Source: an uncultured Bacillus sp.
GTDB lineage: Bacteria > Bacillota > Bacilli > Bacillales_B > DSM-18226
Assembly: GCF_946478885.1 (NCBI RefSeq)
Contig: NZ_CAMLDX010000120.1
Coordinates: 1-8,773 of the forward strand
DNA: 8,773 nucleotides
Reading direction: 5' to 3'
The notes under the pieces are model-generated. The model was not told where the DNA came from and did not search any database. It was given only the letters and a program-made list of their open reading frames with translations. The position numbers and the translations under genes are program-made. Positions 5,600-8,773 of this stretch are shown here, one piece after another. Each line of letters begins with the position of its first letter. Within the stretch, counting starts at the first letter, position 1.

Positions 5600-6577
5600 T
5601 TAATCAGCGATCGCCTGTGTAGCAGTGATTAACGCTAATTTATAAACATCCTCATCATTGCATCCGCGAGAAAGATCGTTTACAGGTGCATTCAGCCCTT
5701 GAAGAATCGGACCAAGTGCCTCAAAGTTTCCTAAACGCTGAGCAATTTTGTAGCCGATGTTACCTGCTTCCAGACTAGGGAAAACAAATACAGTAGCTTG
5801 TCCTTTAATCACGGAATCCGGAGCTTTCTTTTGCGCTACAGAAGGAACAAAGGCCGCATCAAATTGCAGCTCACCGTCAATTACCAGCTGTGGATCGCGT
5901 TTCTTTGCCTCTGCAACAGCGGTAATGACCTTTTCTGTTTCCGGAGATTTTGCCGAACCCTTTGTAGAGAAGCTCAGCATCGCCACGCGAGGGTCGATAT
6001 CAAACAGTTGTGCTGTTTTTGCGCTTTCAACAGCGGTTTCCGCCAAATCATTACTGTCCGGTACAATATTCACTGCGCAATCGGCAAATACATATTTTTC
6101 ATCTCCACGCACCATAACGAAGGAACCCGATACCTTGCTTACACCCTGTTTCGTTTTAATGATTTGCAATGCCGGACGAATTGTATCAGCTGTTGAGTGA
6201 GCTGCACCGCTTACCAATCCATCTGCTTTATTTGTGTAAATCAGCATAGTGCCAAAATAATTTTCGTCTAACAAGAGCTTGCGGGCATCCTCTTCGGTTG
6301 CCTTTCCTTTACGGCGTTCCACAAATGCAGCGACCAATTCGTCCATCCCTGCGTATGAAGCCGGATCATATATTTCAATAGAATCAACCGAAACATTCAA
6401 TTCCTTTGCCTTTGCTTCTACTTGCTCAATATTGCCGATTAAAATCGGCTGAACAATTTTTTCCTCTGCTAAACGTGCTGCAGCTGTTAAAACACGTTCA
6501 TCTAATCCTTCTGGAAAAACAATTTTAACATTTTTGCCAGATAATTTCTGCCTTAGTCCAGAAAATAAGTCACTCAT
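5600..6577 (-). CDS. pta: Phosphate acetyltransferase Pta
   Basis: A 325-residue cytosolic enzyme converting acetyl-CoA and phosphate to acetyl phosphate and CoA, the first step of the Pta-AckA acetate overflow route. It is the short form without the regulatory N-terminal domain of enterobacterial Pta. Family blocks are intact: KIVFPEGLDERVL near the N-terminus, DGLVSGAAHSTADTIRPALQ in the middle, SFSTKGSAKS, and VFVFPSLEAGNIGYKIAQR near the C-terminus. The start is placed at ATG 6575-6577 because a perfect AGGAGG lies 7 bases before it and the protein then begins MSDLFSGLRQKL like B. subtilis Pta. An in-frame ATG at 6598 would put that ribosome site inside the gene. It is transcribed divergently from hemQ. 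In B. subtilis CcpA activates pta; no convincing cre site was found here. Confidence 0.96.
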   Translation of the reverse strand: MSDLFSGLRQKLSGKNVKIVFPEGLDERVLTAAARLAEEKIVQPILIGNIEQVEAKAKELNVSVDSIEIYDPASYAGMDELVAAFVERRKGKATEEDARKLLLDENYFGTMLIYTNKADGLVSGAAHSTADTIRPALQIIKTKQGVSKVSGSFVMVRGDEKYVFADCAVNIVPDSNDLAETAVESAKTAQLFDIDPRVAMLSFSTKGSAKSPETEKVITAVAEAKKRDPQLVIDGELQFDAAFVPSVAQKKAPDSVIKGQATVFVFPSLEAGNIGYKIAQRLGNFEALGPILQGLNAPVNDLSRGCNDEDVYKLALITATQAIAD

Positions 6578-6584
6578 TACTTGT

Positions 6585-6590
6585 CCTCCT
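6585..6590 (-). promoter_or_regulatory. Ribosome binding site fixing the pta start
   Basis: The minus strand reads a perfect AGGAGG seven bases before ATG 6575-6577. It decides between this start and the ATG 21 bases further upstream. Confidence 0.85.
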
Positions 6591-6609
6591 AAAATCATTT
6601 TCCTCTATT

Positions 6610-6637
6610 AGGATACCCTACCAACATAAAAATTCAA
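6610..6637 (-). promoter_or_regulatory. Candidate promoter of pta
   Basis: The minus strand reads TTGAAT (6632-6637), 16 bases, TATCCT (6610-6615), each matching four of six consensus bases, about 35 bases before the start. A weak promoter of this kind would suit a gene that needs an activator. The alternative AT-rich boxes further upstream cannot be excluded. Confidence 0.35.
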
Positions 6638-6805
6638 GCAATAGTATGGCTTAAATTCCTCATTTAAAAATGTTCTATTATTAGCATATTTTCTAATACT
6701 CTCACACTTTTTATACGATACTGCCTTATAACTATTTCCTATATCTATAAAATTATTCGTGCAAAGTATCTGTAATGGCTTTCTTTAGGACTTTTGGTAA
6801 AATTA

Positions 6806-6814
6806 TGTTATAGT
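6806..6814 (+). promoter_or_regulatory. Extended -10 promoter of hemQ
   Basis: TGTTATAGT is an extended -10 element about 120 bases before hemQ. The -35 is poor. The leader of about 110 bases holds a 5-bp hairpin GAACC...GGTTC (6844-6862) enclosed by TGTTAA (6833-6838) and TTAACA (6889-6894); its meaning is unknown. Confidence 0.45.
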
Positions 6815-6933
6815 ATTGGGTGATAACGGCTATGTTAAAGCAGGAACCCACCGTACAGGTTCAATATGATTGATGATCAGTAATGAACTTAACAAAGCCT
6901 TGATTAATTAATATACAACAAGGGGTGTAATGT

Positions 6934-7677
6934 ATGAGTGAAGCAGCAAAAACGCTAGATGGATGGTATTGTTTGCATGATTTCCGTACAGTCGATTGGA
7001 CAACATGGAAGATGCTTTCAAGTGAGGAACGGGACGCGGCCATTACTGAGTTTCTCGGGCTTGTGGACAAATGGAACACCACACAGGAGGAGAAAAAAGG
7101 CAGCCATGCCCTTTACACAATTATCGGCCAGAAGGCAGATTTTATGATGATGATCTTGCGTCCAACGATGGACGAATTAAATGAAATTGAAACTGAATTT
7201 AATAAAACAAAACTAGCCGAGTTTACGATCCCGGCTCATTCCTATGTCTCTGTTGTTGAATTAAGCAATTATCTTCCATCTGAAGAAGACCCATATCAAA
7301 ATCTGCAAATTCAGGCGCGACTTTACCCTATTCTGCCTAAAGCAAAATACGTTTGCTTTTATCCAATGGACAAGCGCCGCCAAGGCAATGATAACTGGTA
7401 TATGCTTCCAATGGAAGAGCGCCGGGAATTAATGCGAAGCCACGGCATGATTGGTCGTAAATACGCAGGCTTAGTCAAGCAAATTATTAGCGGATCCGTT
7501 GGTTTTGATGATTATGAATGGGGGGTCACCCTGTTTTCAGATGATGTTCTGCAATTTAAAAAGCTTGTTTATGAAATGCGCTTTGATGAAGTAAGTGCAC
7601 GATACGGGGAATTCGGCTCCTTCTTTGTCGGCAACCTTCTTCAGGAGGAACGCATCCGCCCATTTCTTAATGTATAA
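6934..7677 (+). CDS. hemQ: Coproheme decarboxylase HemQ
   Basis: A 247-residue enzyme, the usual Firmicute length, with the chlorite-dismutase-like double ferredoxin fold. HemQ carries out the last step of the coproporphyrin-dependent heme route: oxidative decarboxylation of two propionates of coproheme to give heme b. Family residues are present: R129 (ARLYPILP), the catalytic tyrosine Y143 with M145, K147 and W155 in [17 protein letters not shown], and the proximal haem ligand H170 in [12 protein letters not shown]. The ATG at 6934 follows AGGGGTG at 6 bases; the overlapping ATG at 6930 runs into a stop after three codons. It is divergent from pta, as in B. subtilis (ywfI), and ends at a strong terminator, so it is probably monocistronic. 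Confidence 0.96.
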   Translation: MSEAAKTLDGWYCLHDFRTVDWTTWKMLSSEERDAAITEFLGLVDKWNTTQEEKKGSHALYTIIGQKADFMMMILRPTMDELNEIETEFNKTKLAEFTIPAHSYVSVVELSNYLPSEEDPYQNLQIQARLYPILPKAKYVCFYPMDKRRQGNDNWYMLPMEERRELMRSHGMIGRKYAGLVKQIISGSVGFDDYEWGVTLFSDDVLQFKKLVYEMRFDEVSARYGEFGSFFVGNLLQEERIRPFLNV

Positions 7678-7773
7678 ATATATCAAGAAAAGAGCCTTGC
7701 ATCATGTTTAACGGTTCCGTTTTACGGGTGCAAGCAGATCAATACTATTAAAATTCATATGATTTTTATGCTC

Positions 7774-7808
7774 AAAAACGCTGTTGAAAATATTCCAACA
7801 GCGTTTTT
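7774..7808. terminator. Terminator of hemQ
   Basis: AAAAACGCTGTTG (7774-7786), a 9-base loop and CAACAGCGTTTTT (7796-7808) form a perfect 13-bp stem ending in a T-run, about 100 bases after the hemQ stop. The symmetry would allow action on both strands. Confidence 0.85.
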
Positions 7809-7868
7809 ACATTTTCTTGGAAGAATCCCGGTATCGGAACCCTTTAGCATCATATCAGTCTCTTTTTT

Positions 7869-7877
7869 TGGTATAAT
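7869..7877 (+). promoter_or_regulatory. Extended -10 box between hemQ and gerQ
   Basis: TGGTATAAT is a perfect -10 with the TG extension, right after a run of T and past the hemQ terminator. No -35 is seen. It could drive a transcript through the small frame at 7964-8083 towards gerQ, but gerQ is expected to use a sporulation sigma factor. Confidence 0.35.
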
Positions 7878-7963
7878 CAGGCCCCTTTGACCATATCCAT
7901 AAGTTAGTGAGTTATTTATTTTATTTCTTCCTGCGGCCAATCAGGAATTTTCATTATGAACTC

Positions 7964-8083
7964 ATGAATAATGAAGGCTATCATAGAATGTCCTCTTACC
8001 TGAGACACCTGCTAGATGAGCCATGGAACCTTGTTTCTATTGCACATAGGAAAAAAACAACCTACTGCGTCATGCAGCAATGA
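7964..8083 (+). CDS. Possible 39-residue peptide upstream of gerQ
   Basis: An ATG-started frame encodes 39 residues including SSYLRHLLDEPWNLVSIAHR; the frame is open further upstream to a stop near 7874. No proper ribosome site precedes ATG 7964 or the in-frame ATG 7988 (only GAAGG ten bases before the latter). It could be a small protein, a remnant of a longer gene, or chance. It ends 32 bases before gerQ. Confidence 0.2.
   Translation: MNNEGYHRMSSYLRHLLDEPWNLVSIAHRKKTTYCVMQQ
7982..7989 (+). promoter_or_regulatory. Candidate sigma-E -10 box for gerQ
   Basis: CATAGAAT matches seven of eight positions of the sigma-E -10 (CATACAAT-like). The best -35, TCATGAA (7962-7968), is weak and 13 bases away. 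B. subtilis gerQ is a mother-cell, sigma-E-dependent gene, which is the main reason to propose this site. A weaker alternative pair lies at 7871-7899 (GTATAAT, 14 bases, CATATCCA). Confidence 0.3.
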
Positions 8084-8115
8084 TGAATGGAGATAATTGA
8101 TTAGGAGGGAATCAA

Positions 8116-8607
8116 ATGAATCAATCAGGTTATGGTCAATATGGGGGGTATCAGCCTTACCCATCTTATGGATACCCAAAACAAGTACCTTATTATGGAG
8201 GCCCTGCCTCAACTTCTCCAACACAGGCACCGACAAGCGGATTTCCGCCAGTTGGTGCAGGAACAGCTGCAGGAGCCGTAAGCGGAGGAACGGCTGCAGC
8301 TGGGGCACAGGTACCAGGAATGCTGCCGATGGAACAGTCTTATATTGAGAATATCCTTCGTTTAAATAAAGGAAAACTTGTAGATGTCTACACAACCTTT
8401 GAAAATAACACGCAGTGGAATGCCAAAGTCTTTCGGGGACTGATAGAAGCAGCCGGACGCGACCATTTAATCTTAAGTGACCCGCAGTCGGGCGTCAGAT
8501 ACTTAATCCCCATGGTTTATCTTGACTATGTCCAATTTGAAGAGGAAATTGAATACGATTATCCACTTGGAACATCACCAGGCCTGGCCACTTATCCACC
8601 GCGATAA
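8116..8607 (+). CDS. gerQ: Spore coat protein GerQ
   Basis: A 163-residue spore coat protein. In B. subtilis GerQ (YwdL) is needed to place the cortex-lytic enzyme CwlJ in the coat and is cross-linked by transglutaminase Tgl. Residues 1-70 are low-complexity, rich in Gly, Tyr, Pro, Ala and Gln (QYGGYQPYPSYGYP; GAGTAAGAVSGGTAAAGA). Residues 71-150 are the conserved GerQ domain (PMEQSYIENILRLNKGKLVDVYTTFENN...GVRYLIPMVYLDYVQFEEEIEYDYPL). The ATG at 8116 follows a perfect AGGAGG (8103-8108) at 7 bases. It is somewhat shorter than the B. subtilis protein and has lysines only at 22, 85, 87 and 104. A gene for CwlJ, adjacent to gerQ in some bacilli, is not seen in the 166 bases that follow. Confidence 0.93.
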   Translation: MNQSGYGQYGGYQPYPSYGYPKQVPYYGGPASTSPTQAPTSGFPPVGAGTAAGAVSGGTAAAGAQVPGMLPMEQSYIENILRLNKGKLVDVYTTFENNTQWNAKVFRGLIEAAGRDHLILSDPQSGVRYLIPMVYLDYVQFEEEIEYDYPLGTSPGLATYPPR

Positions 8608-8608
8608 A

Positions 8609-8773
8609 AGCCTTGTTCAAGAACACTGTTGCTCATCGCCTACAGAGCAATTTCTCAACGGGGCGAATGTTACTTTAGTCGCAACCAACTTGCTGCCTGA
8701 CTATGCTGCAAGTTGGTTGGATAAAATCAGCGAAGATTCACAGGAGTTTCTAGAGAAAGAGTCTGCGTTAAGG
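8609..8773 (+). CDS. Open frame running off the right edge
   Basis: In the frame one base ahead of gerQ there is no stop from about 8500 to the window end. The 55 codons after gerQ look protein-like (VTLVATNLLPDYAASWLDKI, then acidic-helical SEDSQEFLEKESALR). No start with a ribosome site is present: ATG 8528 inside gerQ and TTG 8690 both lack one. I do not recognise the product. It may be a gene with an unusual start, a decayed or 5'-truncated gene, or chance. The start coordinate given is only where the frame leaves gerQ. Confidence 0.25.
8682..8719. repeat. 12-bp perfect inverted repeat downstream of gerQ
   Basis: CAACCAACTTGC (8682-8693) and GCAAGTTGGTTG (8708-8719) are exact inverted copies; inside, a T-T mismatch and two further pairs leave an 8-base loop. 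There is no T-run on either side, so a simple intrinsic terminator is unlikely. It lies 75 bases after gerQ and within the open frame at the window edge. Confidence 0.6.

Noticed and set aside
5757..6200. Long plus-strand frames inside pta
   Set aside because: They are shadows of the well-conserved pta coding strand and have no ribosome sites.
6578..6830. A CcpA cre site expected upstream of pta
   Set aside because: No stretch fits TGNAANCGNWNNCA acceptably on either strand; regulation by CcpA can only be assumed from B. subtilis.
8012..8395. A 127-codon minus-strand frame across the gerQ start
   Set aside because: It is the reverse of the repetitive Gly/Ala/Pro-rich part of gerQ and has no supporting start or family.
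1..8773. Mobile elements, CRISPR arrays, tRNA genes or a prophage edge
   Set aside because: No transposase or integrase, no regular repeat-spacer pattern and no tRNA-like fold were found; gene order is that of an ordinary Bacillaceae core region.

Overview
The window is chromosomal sequence from an endospore-forming Firmicute of the Bacillaceae. It carries two sporulation genes (rsfA and gerQ), the monoderm heme enzyme HemQ, the LipL amidotransferase of the Bacillus lipoate relay, and Pta. The order ywgA - ywfO - small cysteine protein - rsfA - lipL - pta - hemQ - gerQ broadly follows the ywg/ywf neighbourhood of Bacillus subtilis. A DoxX-type membrane protein gene sits between rsfA and lipL. 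I saw no insertion sequence, phage gene, tRNA, rRNA or CRISPR array. The species cannot be named from this window.

Layout. 3-1949 (minus): ywfO, an HD-domain phosphohydrolase, followed by ywgA with no terminator between them. 1950-2290: a gap holding the ywfO promoter and two minus-strand terminator-like hairpins. 2291-2515 (minus): a 74-residue cysteine-rich protein with a repeat-containing promoter region. 2516-3048: a 530-base gap with several palindromes and an excellent sigma-F-type promoter that reads into rsfA. 3049-3768 (plus): rsfA, closed by a shared bidirectional terminator. 3904-5241 (minus): lipL, then doxX with its own likely promoter. 5600-6577 (minus): pta, with a strong terminator. 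6934-7677 (plus): hemQ, divergent from pta and ending in a 13-bp terminator. 8116-8607 (plus): gerQ. A frame that stays open to the window edge follows gerQ.

The genes are mostly single transcription units rather than one pathway. Central metabolism is represented by Pta (acetyl-CoA to acetyl phosphate), LipL (octanoyl transfer from GcvH to 2-oxoacid dehydrogenase E2 subunits) and HemQ (coproheme to heme b). RsfA belongs to the early forespore programme and GerQ to the spore coat and cortex-lysis machinery.

No clear new system is visible. The points most worth a second look are the inverted repeat inside the rsfA sigma-F promoter, a possible structured RNA between two terminators at 2073-2257, the GTGAAAAA repeats before the small cysteine protein, the Panacea-like look of YwgA beside an HD phosphohydrolase, a GerQ without lysines at its N-terminus, and a strong hairpin inside an open frame at the right edge.
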